From contig OZ020269.1 in NCBI GenBank assembly GCA_963971225.1, forward strand, positions 124,001 through 188,000: a stretch of 64,000 nt of DNA. Reading direction: 5' to 3'. Of this stretch, positions 51,601-62,333 are shown in pieces. How positions within the stretch are numbered: position 1 is the stretch's first letter; the number at the start of each line of letters is the position of its first letter. The notes under the pieces were generated by a model, which saw nothing but the letters and a program-made list of their open reading frames with translations, was not told the DNA's origin and searched no databases. A program made the position numbers and the translations under genes. The stretch comes from Melieria omissa (Eukaryota; Arthropoda; Insecta; Diptera; Ulidiidae).

Positions 51601-54600
51601 ATTTGCTTTCGAACCTTGGGGTATAGAAGGATGATTGATACCATTATAGAAAGCATACGAGTCTAGCTAAATAATAAGGCATAATATTATTAAAATCCGT
51701 TAACGGGTCGAGATTTAACAGCCATAATTTCGATCATGCTGCCGGTGGGATATTTTTTTATTTACCAAATTATTGAAAGGTGGTCACTCTGGCTTAATTT
51801 TGACGCCATTTTGATTAAAGTGATTGTGCGTACTTAGGTTCCACAAGCATTTGATTGGTTATATAGATCAGAGGTGCATTCTTTCAATCAGTCGTTGTTG
51901 TGACAGCAACGAAGCAACACGTGTGGGGGCTGCGCGGATTTTTGTTTTGTTTCCTCAAGAAATTCTATGTATGAAAAAAAATTAGATGCTTTTGTTGTTG
52001 TAGTTTTTGTTTTGGCGATTGGTTGGCCTTTCGGCAATGACAAATGGGAACATTATATTTTTTTCACTTATAATTTTAAGGGTCAAGCGAAATGCACAAT
52101 GTGCTTTCAACTAATTCAATTAATTAAATAATTTGTTTGCATTTTTTTGGGCAACTTTAAATGTATTGGTTTTTGCTTTTCCATAAGAAGACTTTGGGCA
52201 CCCCTGATATAGATGTATCATGTGGTCGATATCACTTTTCCACAACGAAATTCTCCTGCATTATTTGAGATAGCGAGAAGATTGACCCCATTTATGAAAG
52301 CTCAAAACTCCAGCTAGGTTTTAAGGTTATTATTTTTTCTATAAACCTAGAATCATCATATTTTACAAGCATTTTATCGATTTTGCAGTAGGCAGCCATT
52401 TAATGTCACTCTTGCGCATCGATCTGTTCATGATTGCCTAATAGTAATCAAATTATTGATTTAATTTGATAAAGCTGCAATCTCTAGCTACATTTTAAGG
52501 GGTTTTTTATTAACGTAACCCATACCGTTTGGAATCTATAAGCACTTTAGTGGTGAGTGTGTATTTTGTAATAGGCAGTTTTTCAATGTTATCCTTGCGC
52601 ATCGATATGCTCATTATTCCTGAAGGATAATGAAAAGTTAGGGACCAATATAGAAAGCATAAGACTCTGGCTAAATTTTAAGGGGTCAATTATTAATATG
52701 CACTTATGCATTTGGTGTTGACAAGCATTTTAGTGGTTGCACCCAAGTAGCAATTTTTTCAAAGTCACCGTTCCAAATCGATTTGCTTTCGAACCTTGGG
52801 GTATAGAAGGATGATTGATACCATTATAGAAAGCATACGAGTGTAGCTAAATAATAAGGCATAATAATATTAAAATCCGTTAACGGGTCGAGATTTAACA
52901 GCCATAATTTCGATCATGCTGCCGGTGGGATATTTTTTTTATTTACCAAATTGGTGAAAGGTGGTCACTCTGGCTTAATTTTGACGCCATTTTGATTAAA
53001 GTGATTGTGCGTACTTAGGTTCCACAAGCATTTGATTGGTTATATAGATCAGAGGTGCATTCTTTCAATCAGTCGTTGTTGTGACAGCAACGAAGCAACA
53101 CGTGTGGGGGCTGCGCGGATTTTTGTTTTGTTTCCTCAAGAAATTCTATGTATGAAAAAAAATTAGATGCTTTTGTTGTTGTAGTTTTTGTTTTGGCGAT
53201 TGGTTGGCCTTTCGGCAATGACAAATGGGAACATTATATTTTTTTCACTTATAATTTTAAGGGTCAAGCGAAATGCACAATGTGCTTTCAACTAATTCAA
53301 TTAATTAAATAATTTGTTTGCATTTTTTTGGGCAAGTTTAAATGTATTGGTTTTTGCTTTTCCATAAGAAGACTTTGGGCACCCCTGATATAGATGTATC
53401 ATGTGGTCGATATCACTTTTCCACAACGAAATTCTCCTGCATTATTTGAGATAGCGAGAAGATTGACCCCATTTATGAAAGCTCAAAACTCCAGCTAGGT
53501 TTTAAGGTTATTATTTTTTCTATAAACCTAGAATCATCATATTTTACAAGCATTTTATCGATTTTGCAGTAGGCAGCCATTTAATGTCACTCTTGCGCAT
53601 CGATCTGTTCATGATTGCCTAATAGTAATCAAATTATTGATTTAATTTGATAAAGCTGCAATCTCTAGCTACATTTTAAGGGGTTTTTTATTAACGTAAC
53701 CCATACCGTTTGGAATCTATAAGCACTTTAGTGGTGAGTGTGTATTTTGTAATAGGCAGTTTTTCAATGTTATCCTTGCGCATCGATATGCTCATTATTC
53801 CTGAAGGATAATGAAAAGTTAGGGACCAATATAGAAAGCATAAGACTCTGGCTAAATTTTAAGGGGTCAATTATTAATATGCACTTATGCATTTGGTGTT
53901 GACAAGCATTTTAGTGGTTGCACCCAAGTAGCAATTTTTTCAAAGTCACCGTTCCAAATCGATTTGCTTTCGAACCTTGGGGTATAGAAGGATGATTGAT
54001 ACCATTATAGAAAGCATACGAGTGTAGCTAAATAATAAGGCATAATAATATTAAAATCCGTTAACGGGTCGAGATTTAACAGCCATAATTTCGATCATGC
54101 TGCCGGTGGGATATTTTTTTTATTTACCAAATTGGTGAAAGGTGGTCACTCTGGCTTAATTTTGACGCCATTTTGATTAAAGTGATTGTGCGTACTTAGG
54201 TTCCACAAGCATTTGATTGGTTATATAGATCAGAGGTGCATTCTTTCAATCAGTCGTTGTTGTGACAGCAACGAAGCAACACGTGTGGGGGCTGCGCGGA
54301 TTTTTGTTTTGTTTCCTCAAGAAATTCTATGTATGAAAAAAAATTAGATGCTTTTGTTGTTGTAGTTTTTGTTTTGGCGATTGGTTGGCCTTTCGGCAAT
54401 GACAAATGGGAACATTATATTTTTTTCACTTATAATTTTAAGGGTCAAGCGAAATGCACAATGTGCTTTCAACTAATTCAATTAATTAAATAATTTGTTT
54501 GCATTTTTTTGGGCAAGTTTAAATGTATTGGTTTTTGCTTTTCCATAAGAAGACTTTGGGCACCCCTGATATAGATGTATCATGTGGTCGATATCACTTT

Positions 54601-57600
54601 TCCACAACGAAATTCTCCTGCATTATTTGAGATAGCGAGAAGATTGACCCCATTTATGAAAGCTCAAAACTCCAGCTAGGTTTTAAGGTTATTATTTTTT
54701 CTATAAACCTAGAATCATCATATTTTACAAGCATTTTATCGATTTTGCAGTAGGCAGCCATTTAATGTCACTCTTGCGCATCGATCTGTTCATGATTGCC
54801 TAATAGTAATCAAATTATTGATTTAATTTGATAAAGCTGCAATCTCTAGCTACATTTTAAGGGGTTTTTTATTAACGTAACCCATACCGTTTGGAATCTA
54901 TAAGCACTTTAGTGGTGAGTGTGTATTTTGTAATAGGCAGTTTTTCAATGTTATCCTTGCGCATCGATATGCTCATTATTCCTGAAGGATAATGAAAAGT
55001 TAGGGACCAATATAGAAAGCATAAGACTCTGGCTAAATTTTAAGGCGTCAATTATTAATATGCACTTATGCATTTGGTGTTGACAAGCATTTTAGTGGTT
55101 GCACCCAAGTAGCAATTTTTTCAAAGTCACCGTTCCAAATCGATTTGCTTTCGAACCTTGGGGTATAGAAGGATGATTGATACCATTATAGAAAGCATAC
55201 GAGTGTAGCTAAATAATAAGGCATAATAATATTAAAATCCGTTAACGGGTCGAGATTTAACAGCCATAATTTCGATCATGCTGCCGGTGGGATATTTTTT
55301 TTATTTACCAAATTGGTGAAAGGTGGTCACTCTGGCTTAATTTTGACGCCATTTTGATTAAAGTGATTGTGCGTACTTAGGTTCCACAAGCATTTGATTG
55401 GTTATATAGATCAGAGGTGCATTCTTTCAATCAGTCGTTGTTGTGACAGCAACGAAGCAACACGTGTGGGGGCTGCGCGGATTTTTGTTTTGTTTCCTCA
55501 AGAAATTCTATGTATGAAAAAAAATTAGATGCTTTTGTTGTTGTAGTTTTTGTTTTGGCGATTGGTTGGCCTTTCGGCAATGACAAATGGGAACATTATA
55601 TTTTTTTCACTTATAATTTTAAGGGTCAAGCGAAATGCACAATGTGCTTTCAACTAATTCAATTAATTAAATAATTTGTTTGCATTTTTTTGGGCAACTT
55701 TAAATGTATTGGTTTTTGCTTTTCCATAAGAAGACTTTGGGCACCCCTGATATAGATGTATCATGTGGTCGATATCACTTTTCCACAACGAAATTCTCCT
55801 GCATTATTTGAGATAGCGAGAAGATTGACCCCATTTATGAAAGCTCAAAACTCCAGCTAGGTTTTAAGGTTATTATTTTTTCTATAAACCTAGAATCATC
55901 ATATTTTACAAGCATTTTATCGATTTTGCAGTAGGCAGCCATTTAATGTCACTCTTGCGCATCGATCTGTTCATGATTGCCTAATAGTAATCAAATTATT
56001 GATTTAATTTGATAAAGCTGCAATCTCTAGCTACATTTTAAGGGGTTTTTTATTAACGTAACCCATACCGTTTGGAATCTATAAGCACTTTAGTGGTGAG
56101 TGTGTATTTTGTAATAGGCAGTTTTTCAATGTTATCCTTGCGCATCGATATGCTCATTATTCCTGAAGGATAATGAAAAGTTAGGGACCAATATAGAAAG
56201 CATAAGACTCTGGCTAAATTTTAAGGGGTCAATTATTAATATGCACTTATGCATTTGGTGTTGACAAGCATTTTAGTGGTGCACCCAAGTAGCAATTTTT
56301 TCAAAGTCACCGTTCCAAATCGATTTGCTTTCGAACCTTGGGGTATAGAAGGATGATTGATACCATTATAGAAAGCATACGAGTGTAGCTAAATAATAAG
56401 GCATAATAATATTAAAATCCGTTAACGGGTCGAGATTTAACAGCCATAATTTCGATCATGCTGCCGGTGGGATATTTTTTTTATTTACCAAATTGGTGAA
56501 AGGTGGTCACTCTGGCTTAATTTTGACGCCATTTTGATTAAAGTGATTGTGCGTACTTAGGTTCCACAAGCATTTGATTGGTTATATAGATCAGAGGTGC
56601 ATTCTTTCAATCAGTCGTTGTTGTGACAGCAACGAAGCAACACGTGTGGGGGCTGCGCGGATTTTTGTTTTGTTTCCTCAAGAAATTCTATGTATGAAAA
56701 AAAATTAGATGCTTTTGTTGTTGTAGTTTTTGTTTTGGCGATTGGTTGGCCTTTCGGCAATGACAAATGGGAACATTATATTTTTTTCACTTATAATTTT
56801 AAGGGTCAAGCGAAATGCACAATGTGCTTTCAACTAATTCAATTAATTAAATAATTTGTTTGCATATTTTTGGGCAACTTTACATGTATTGGTTTTTGCT
56901 TTTCCATAAGAATATTTTGGGCACCCCTAATATAGATGTATCATGTGGTCGATATCACTTTTCCACAACGAAATTCTGCTGCATTATTTGAGATAGCGAG
57001 AAGATTGACCCCATTTATGAAAGCTCAAAACTCCAGCTAGGTTTTAAGGTTGATATTTTTTCTATAAACCTAGAATCATCATATTTTACAAGCATTTTAT
57101 CGATTTTGCAGTAGGCAGCCATTTAATGTCACTTTTGCGCATCGAATTGTTCATGATTGCCGAATAGTAATGAAATTATTGATTTAATTTGATAAAGCTG
57201 CAATCTCTAGCTACATTTTAAGGGGTTTTTTATTAATGTAACCCATACCGTTTGGAATCTATAAGCACTTTAGTGGTGAGTGTGTATTTTGTAATAGGCA
57301 GTTTTTCAATGTTATCCTTGCGCATCGATATGCTCATTATTCCTGAAGGATAATGAAAAGTTAGGGACCAATATAGAAAGCATAAGACTCTGGCTAAATT
57401 TTAAGGGGTCAATTATTAATATGCACTTATGCATTTGGTGTTGACAAGCATTTTAGTGGTTGCACCCAAGTAGCAATTTTTTCAAAGTCACCGTTCCAAA
57501 TCGATTTGCTTTCGAACCTTGGGGTATAGAAGGATGATTGATACCATTATAGAAAGCATACGAGTCTAGCTAAATAATAAGGCATAATAATATTAAAATC

Positions 57601-57892
57601 CGTTAACGGGTCGAGATTTAACAGCCATAATTTCGATCATGCTGCCGGTGGGATATTTTTTTTATTTACCAAATTGGTGAAAGGTGGTCACTCTGGCTTA
57701 ATTTTGACGCCATTTTGATTAAAGTGATTGTGCGTACTTAGGTTCCACAAGCATTTGATTGGTTATATAGATCAGAGGTGCATTCTTTCAATCAGTCGTT
57801 GTTGTGACAGCAACGAAGCAACACGTGTGGGGGCTGCGCGGATTTTTGTTTTGTTTCCTCAAGAAATTCTATGTATGAAAAAAAATTACATG

Positions 57893-57897
57893 CTTTT
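57893..57897 (+). repeat. Target-site duplication of the copia element (left)
   Basis: ctttt, repeated at 62329-62333. Uninterrupted monomers read gatgcttttgttg with a single copy. Confidence 0.85.
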
Positions 57898-58048
57898 TAT
57901 TAAAACGCACGCACGACCGTTCAGCTTCAATGCCTTTATTCGAGAGTGTTCAAAGAAAAAAGAAAGTGACATGTACAGAGTAGTAGGGTTGCATAAAGCA
58001 GGAGTAATAGGCCAGGGTTGTAGGCGAACTATTTTGCCAGCTCCAACA
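57898..58048 (-). repeat. 3' LTR of the copia element
   Basis: 151 bp, identical by eye to 62178-62328. In element orientation it begins TGTTGGAGC, as many copia LTRs do, and ends TTTTAATA rather than the usual CA. An AATAAA poly(A) signal lies at 57940-57935 on the minus strand. Confidence 0.93.
57935..57940 (-). terminator. AATAAA polyadenylation signal in 3' LTR
   Basis: AATAAA read on the minus strand, about 37 bp from the LTR's outer end; the matching copy in the 5' LTR is at 62215-62220. It would direct 3'-end formation of the genomic RNA. Confidence 0.55.
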
Positions 58049-58059
58049 GCTCCCCTCAA
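58049..58059 (-). promoter_or_regulatory. Polypurine tract of the copia element
   Basis: Minus-strand TTGAGGGGAGC lies directly upstream of the 3' LTR and would prime plus-strand DNA synthesis. It is short and has one C next to the LTR, but is in the required place. Confidence 0.6.
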
Positions 58060-58077
58060 AGTAGTAAGCCTACAACA

Positions 58078-61000
58078 TCAGATTGTTGTCAGCCCCAACG
58101 ATGCGATGCACTTCTTATGTTTGGCTGCACTTAAGCCCTTGGTTAATACGTCAGCTGGCATCTTCTCTGTCGGCATGAATTCAACTGTGATCGTGCCATC
58201 CTTTACGCAATCACGCACAAAGTGATGTCGTACGTCGATGTGTTTGGTGCGTGGACGATAACCAAAGCATTTCAAAAGGCTTTGCGCGCTTTGACTATCG
58301 TTGAATAAGATGGTGCCTTTGGATGGCAGTCCAATTTGTTTGAGGATGCCCTGAAGGTACAGCACCTCTTTTGTGGCTTCGGAAATGGCGATATATTCGG
58401 CTTCAGTGCTGGAGAGTGATACCGTACGCTGTTTTCGTGCTTCCCAACTTATGACGGCGTTGCCGAAGATGAACGCGTAACCGGAGTATGAATGCCTATC
58501 GGAGACATCGCCTCCCCAGTCTGCATCAACCACACCATATAAATTCGTGCCGCTTTTCTCGTACAAAAGGCCGTAGTCGATGGTACCTTTTATGTATCGT
58601 AGTATCCTCTTCAAGGCTCGCCAATGCTCTTCATTGTAGTTAGAATTGAACTGACTCATGTAGTTGATGGCATACGCGATATCTGGGCGAGTTGTGACCG
58701 CGAGGTACATTAGCGCCCCCACAAGTCGCTGATATGGATATTTAAACATTTCATCGTCGCATTTCATTGTTGGTTTTGTTAATTTAAAATTCGCTTCTAT
58801 AGGCGTTGGTGCTGTTTTGCAGTCTGGCATACCGAAGCGCTCCAAAATGGTTTGAGCGTAGTTTCGTTGTGATATGAACACTGTTCGAGATTCTATGTTT
58901 TGTTTAAAATCGATGCCGAGGCAACGCTTTACGCGGCCGATGTCTTTCATGTCGAATGTTTTACGCAGCTCGCTTTTAATGGTATTCAGCCAATCGCTCT
59001 CGTTTGATGCTAGCAGAAGATCGTCTACGTAAATCGTGACCAATATGATTTTAGTACCTTGACGTTTCACGAATAAACACGGGTCCTGCTTCGTCGCCAT
59101 TAACCCAAGTTGTTCCAACCTTGATGTTAAGCGATAGTACCACCTCGCTCCTGATTGACGTAAACCGTACAACGCCTTTTTTAACGAACATACAGGATTG
59201 GGGATGCGACGAATAGCTTCTAGCCATCTGGTCACTGTTTCGATTATGTCTGCGTGATGCGTGTAGCTTTTGGAACCCACCCGCTTTCCGGATTCTATCT
59301 TACTTAAGATATCGGATAGTTGTTCAGGAACAGACATATATACGCTCTCTTCGAGCTCACCGTTTAGGTACGCTGTGATCACATCCATTTGATGGATCTC
59401 TAAACCCATTTCTGCTGAGATTGCGGTCACCAGCCGTATTGACGATGAGCGTGCTACAGGCGAGTACGTTTCATGGAAGTCCTCACCTGGACGCTGGGCG
59501 TAGCCCTTTGCTACTAGGCGTGCTTTCTTCTCGCCGGCGTCTTTTGTACGGAACACTAACCTGCTGCCGATGACTCTTCGTTGTTCTGGGCGTTCCACAA
59601 TGTCCCACGTTCCGTTACGTATTTGGGCTAAGTACTCGTCCTCAACTGCTTGGGTCCATGCTACTGCATCTGGAGTGCTCATTGCTTCACAGTACGTTTC
59701 AGGATCCATGGCAAGATATGCCATTTCACCCATTTCACTGAAAACACACTCTTCGAAATCATCGGAGTCACTGTTTTTTTGTTGCTGTAGCAAGTCTTTT
59801 GGTCTGCTGCGTAAGTCGTATTTGTTTGGCTCCGCACGTGCTTTGGCACGCTTCTCGCACACTTCGTTTAATGTGCGCGTTTCACTATCTTTTTCTTCTT
59901 TAGCATCAAATAATTGTAGTCCCGATTTAGTATTTAATTCAATTTCAACCTTATTTTCTTCTTTTGTTTCCAAGTCAAAAATGTCATTATATTCGTTATT
60001 GAATCCGTATTGGTCTATGAATTTCACGTCGCGACTTATTATAACGTTTCGTTTAGATTTTGACCACATTCGGTAAGCTTTGGATTCGGATGAGTATCCG
60101 ACAAAAACGCACGGTTCAGATCGAGAGTCGAATTTGCCTTTCGTAGGATTTTTGTTTAAAACATAACCTTTACACCCGAATATTTGCAAGTGAACAACCG
60201 ACGGTTTTTTGTTTGTCCATATTGTGTACGGTATTTTATCGTTTGCTTTTGTAATACACCGATTTCGAATGTAACACGCGGTATTTATTGCTTCGGCCCA
60301 AAACGCCGGGGGCGCACCTGCCTGCTTCATTATACACCTTGCCATTTCGACCAGCGTTCTGTTTTTGCGTTCTGCGATTCCATTTTGTTGTGGTGTGTGG
60401 GGCGTTGTTAAACGGCGCACTATGCCATTTGCTTCTAAGAATGAGTCGAACTCCCGATTGCAATACTCGCGGCCGTTGTCTGATTGCAGCGCCTTTATCT
60501 TTTGGCCCGTAAACGTTTCTGCTACTGCTTTATATTTTTTAAAAACACTTAGAACTTCCGATTTATTTCTAACAAAAAAAACCTCACACCACCGTGATTT
60601 GTCATCAATGAATGTTATAAAATATCTTGCACCGGAAAAAGATTCACACCGCATAGGGCCACAGACGTCGCTGTGCACAATTTCGAGTAAATTGTGTGTT
60701 CTATTGTTTTGATTTATCGGAAAACTTGCGCGCGTCTGCTTTTCGCTAATACACACTTCGCATGTCGACATTGTTAATTCTCTTTTAATGTCAAACCCAT
60801 GTACACTTCCACTTTTGATCGTTTCTTTTAAATCATTTTCGTTCAGATGGCCGAATTTGCGGTGCCATACGTCCAATTCATTTTCTTCGCACACCACTTT
60901 TGCCACGCTTGCACAATTTCGTATGTAATATAAATTTCCAATTCGATTGGCGGTGCACAAGACCGTATTATTTTCCATAACAACTGCTTCCTTTCGGCGA

Positions 61001-62097
61001 AAATGCACTTCGTAACCTTTATCTGTTATTTTTGAAACCGATAATAGATTCGTTCGCAAGTCATTTACGTACATAACGTCTTCAACATTAAACTGCTCTT
61101 CGTGTCCCTTTTCGGTGACATTTATTTTGACATTACCGATTCCAGTTACTTTCGTTGTGTCGTTATTTGCTAAATTTAGAGTTTTGTCTGTATTTTGGAA
61201 ATTTTGAAAATTGTTTTTGTCTGCACTCATATGTGACGTACACCCACTATCCAAACACCAGTAATTGTTTTTATCAACACACAAAAACGTTGATTCGATT
61301 GTATTAAAAAGTGTTTTTTCGGTCAAATACTCTTCTGCATGACGAGCATTTGCGTTTTGTGTGTTTTGTTTTGATCTGCAGTTTCTCGCGAAATGTCCAA
61401 ATTTACCGCATTTAAAACACCCGGTGTTTACCATGTGCTCTCCTTTACTACCTTCTTTCGTTCTATGCATTCCAGTGTTTGTATTGTTGTTGTGCTGCCT
61501 TGCGTATAGAACATTTTGCTCACTGCGTTCTTCTTTTGCTTTTCGCGACTGATCCTCTTCCAATATTTTCACTCTCAATATGTCTGGTTTAGGCAGTTCG
61601 TCCCTTGTTTCAAGCGCGCAACGAAAAGTCTCGAAGGAATCGGGCAAACTGTACAATAATAATATAGCGAGGAGGTCATCACCCACTGTCACATTTATTT
61701 CTTTTAATTTTTTAACCGCGTCAAAAAAGTCATTTAAGTGTTCACGAATATTTTCGTCTTCGCGCATGCGCGCCAGTGCCACCTTTTTGAGCAGCATTGC
61801 TTTTCGCGCAGGCCCCTTGGACTGGAATGTGGACTGCAATTTTATCCACATTTCGTTTGAAGTCTCACATTCCGAGATGAGCCCGAGCTCCGATGGGGCC
61901 ATTGAAAGCATTATATCAGCACATGCTTTCTGATCAAAGTTTTTCCATTTTTCCGCCTCTTCGCCGGGAGGGCATGGCTTTGTGCCATTCGCATACGCCC
62001 ATAAGTCATTTTTGACTAATATGGCGCGCATTTGCAGTTTCCATGTGGTATAGTTCTCCGCGTTTAGTGGCTCAATTTTCACAACCGTACCGGACAT
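58078..62097 (-). CDS. Copia-type Gag-Pol polyprotein (1,339 aa)
   Basis: I chose the ATG at 62097 (MSGTVVKIEPLNAENYTTWK), a typical copia Gag start. The frame is open up to an ATG inside the LTR at 62190, but that one would precede the primer-binding site. Residues from this start: Gag at about 1-225; zinc knuckle CX2CX4HX4C at 227-240; aspartic protease LDSGCTSHM with D283; integrase zinc site H412, H417, C446, C449 and catalytic D477, D540, E576 (35 residues between the last two). The reverse transcriptase runs from about 825, with YVDD at 1023-1026. RNase H has D1191, E1232 and D1267. The polyprotein would form particles, copy the RNA and insert the cDNA. Gag and Pol are in one frame with no frameshift signal, as in copia. 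All catalytic residues I looked for are present and there are no internal stops; activity itself is not shown. Confidence 0.95.
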   Translation of the reverse strand: MSGTVVKIEPLNAENYTTWKLQMRAILVKNDLWAYANGTKPCPPGEEAEKWKNFDQKACADIMLSMAPSELGLISECETSNEMWIKLQSTFQSKGPARKAMLLKKVALARMREDENIREHLNDFFDAVKKLKEINVTVGDDLLAILLLYSLPDSFETFRCALETRDELPKPDILRVKILEEDQSRKAKEERSEQNVLYARQHNNNTNTGMHRTKEGSKGEHMVNTGCFKCGKFGHFARNCRSKQNTQNANARHAEEYLTEKTLFNTIESTFLCVDKNNYWCLDSGCTSHMSADKNNFQNFQNTDKTLNLANNDTTKVTGIGNVKINVTEKGHEEQFNVEDVMYVNDLRTNLLSVSKITDKGYEVHFRRKEAVVMENNTVLCTANRIGNLYYIRNCASVAKVVCEENELDVWHRKFGHLNENDLKETIKSGSVHGFDIKRELTMSTCEVCISEKQTRASFPINQNNRTHNLLEIVHSDVCGPMRCESFSGARYFITFIDDKSRWCEVFFVRNKSEVLSVFKKYKAVAETFTGQKIKALQSDNGREYCNREFDSFLEANGIVRRLTTPHTPQQNGIAERKNRTLVEMARCIMKQAGAPPAFWAEAINTACYIRNRCITKANDKIPYTIWTNKKPSVVHLQIFGCKGYVLNKNPTKGKFDSRSEPCVFVGYSSESKAYRMWSKSKRNVIISRDVKFIDQYGFNNEYNDIFDLETKEENKVEIELNTKSGLQLFDAKEEKDSETRTLNEVCEKRAKARAEPNKYDLRSRPKDLLQQQKNSDSDDFEECVFSEMGEMAYLAMDPETYCEAMSTPDAVAWTQAVEDEYLAQIRNGTWDIVERPEQRRVIGSRLVFRTKDAGEKKARLVAKGYAQRPGEDFHETYSPVARSSSIRLVTAISAEMGLEIHQMDVITAYLNGELEESVYMSVPEQLSDILSKIESGKRVGSKSYTHHADIIETVTRWLEAIRRIPNPVCSLKKALYGLRQSGARWYYRLTSRLEQLGLMATKQDPCLFVKRQGTKIILVTIYVDDLLLASNESDWLNTIKSELRKTFDMKDIGRVKRCLGIDFKQNIESRTVFISQRNYAQTILERFGMPDCKTAPTPIEANFKLTKPTMKCDDEMFKYPYQRLVGALMYLAVTTRPDIAYAINYMSQFNSNYNEEHWRALKRILRYIKGTIDYGLLYEKSGTNLYGVVDADWGGDVSDRHSYSGYAFIFGNAVISWEARKQRTVSLSSTEAEYIAISEATKEVLYLQGILKQIGLPSKGTILFNDSQSAQSLLKCFGYRPRTKHIDVRHHFVRDCVKDGTITVEFMPTEKMPADVLTKGLSAAKHKKCIASLGLTTI

Positions 62098-62162
62098 TTT
62101 TGTTCGAATTTTAATGTTTCTTTTTTGGAACAACGATATCGAACAAAAAACCGCGTGGGCGA

Positions 62163-62177
62163 GCTGGGCCCATAACC
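62163..62177 (-). promoter_or_regulatory. Primer-binding site matching the anticodon arm of initiator tRNA-Met
   Basis: Minus-strand GGTTATGGGCCCAGC directly follows the 5' LTR. It is complementary to the anticodon stem-loop of insect initiator tRNA-Met (GCUGGGCCCAUAACC) rather than to the tRNA 3' end. This is the half-tRNA priming known from Drosophila copia. Confidence 0.85.
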
Positions 62178-62328
62178 TATTAAAACGCACGCACGACCGT
62201 TCAGCTTCAATGCCTTTATTCGAGAGTGTTCAAAGAAAAAAGAAAGTGACATGTACAGAGTAGTAGGGTTGCATAAAGCAGGAGTAATAGGCCAGGGTTG
62301 TAGGCGAACTATTTTGCCAGCTCCAACA
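62178..62328 (-). repeat. 5' LTR of the copia element
   Basis: 151 bp, identical by eye to the 3' LTR. It must hold the promoter, but I see no clear TATA box on the minus strand. About 80 bp of leader separate its inner end from the chosen start codon. Confidence 0.93.
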
Positions 62329-62333
62329 CTTTT
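62329..62333 (+). repeat. Target-site duplication of the copia element (right)
   Basis: ctttt, identical to 57893-57897. Confidence 0.85.

Larger units (their letters stand above)
45618..57897 (+). repeat. 1.18-kb satellite array, right block with traces of a tetrameric period
   Basis: Monomer starts are 45924, 47104, 48285, 49466, 50647, 51827, 53008, 54189, 55370, 56550 and 57731; all lengths are 1,180-1,181 bp. Marks gctgaaaactcc and cattctaagg recur at 46397/46590 and 51121/51312 (about 4,723 bp, four monomers), and gggcaag at 48610 and 53330 fits the same period. Further right, most monomers are type B. The monomer at 56550 is the divergent type also seen at 26309 and 63349. The monomer at 57731 is split by the copia element. 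No gene is seen. Confidence 0.94.
57898..62328 (-). mobile_element. Copia-type LTR retrotransposon, apparently intact (4,431 bp)
   Basis: Read on the minus strand: 151-bp 5' LTR (62328-62178), primer-binding site, one long gag-pol frame, polypurine tract, 151-bp 3' LTR (58048-57898), flanked by a 5-bp duplication. The order protease, integrase, reverse transcriptase, RNase H is that of copia (Pseudoviridae-type) elements. The LTRs look identical base for base and the frame has no stops, so insertion is recent relative to the satellite's own divergence. It interrupts the monomer starting at 57731; removing 4,436 bp (element plus one duplication) leaves a monomer of 1,182 bp. Confidence 0.95.

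Noticed and set aside
59570..60076. 168-codon plus-strand frame in the copia element
   Set aside because: Antisense to the Gag-Pol frame with no recognisable domain.
62098..62190. Longer Gag-Pol start at the ATG at 62190
   Set aside because: That ATG is inside the LTR and the extra 31 residues are LTR and primer-binding site translation; the next ATG gives a normal Gag N-terminus.
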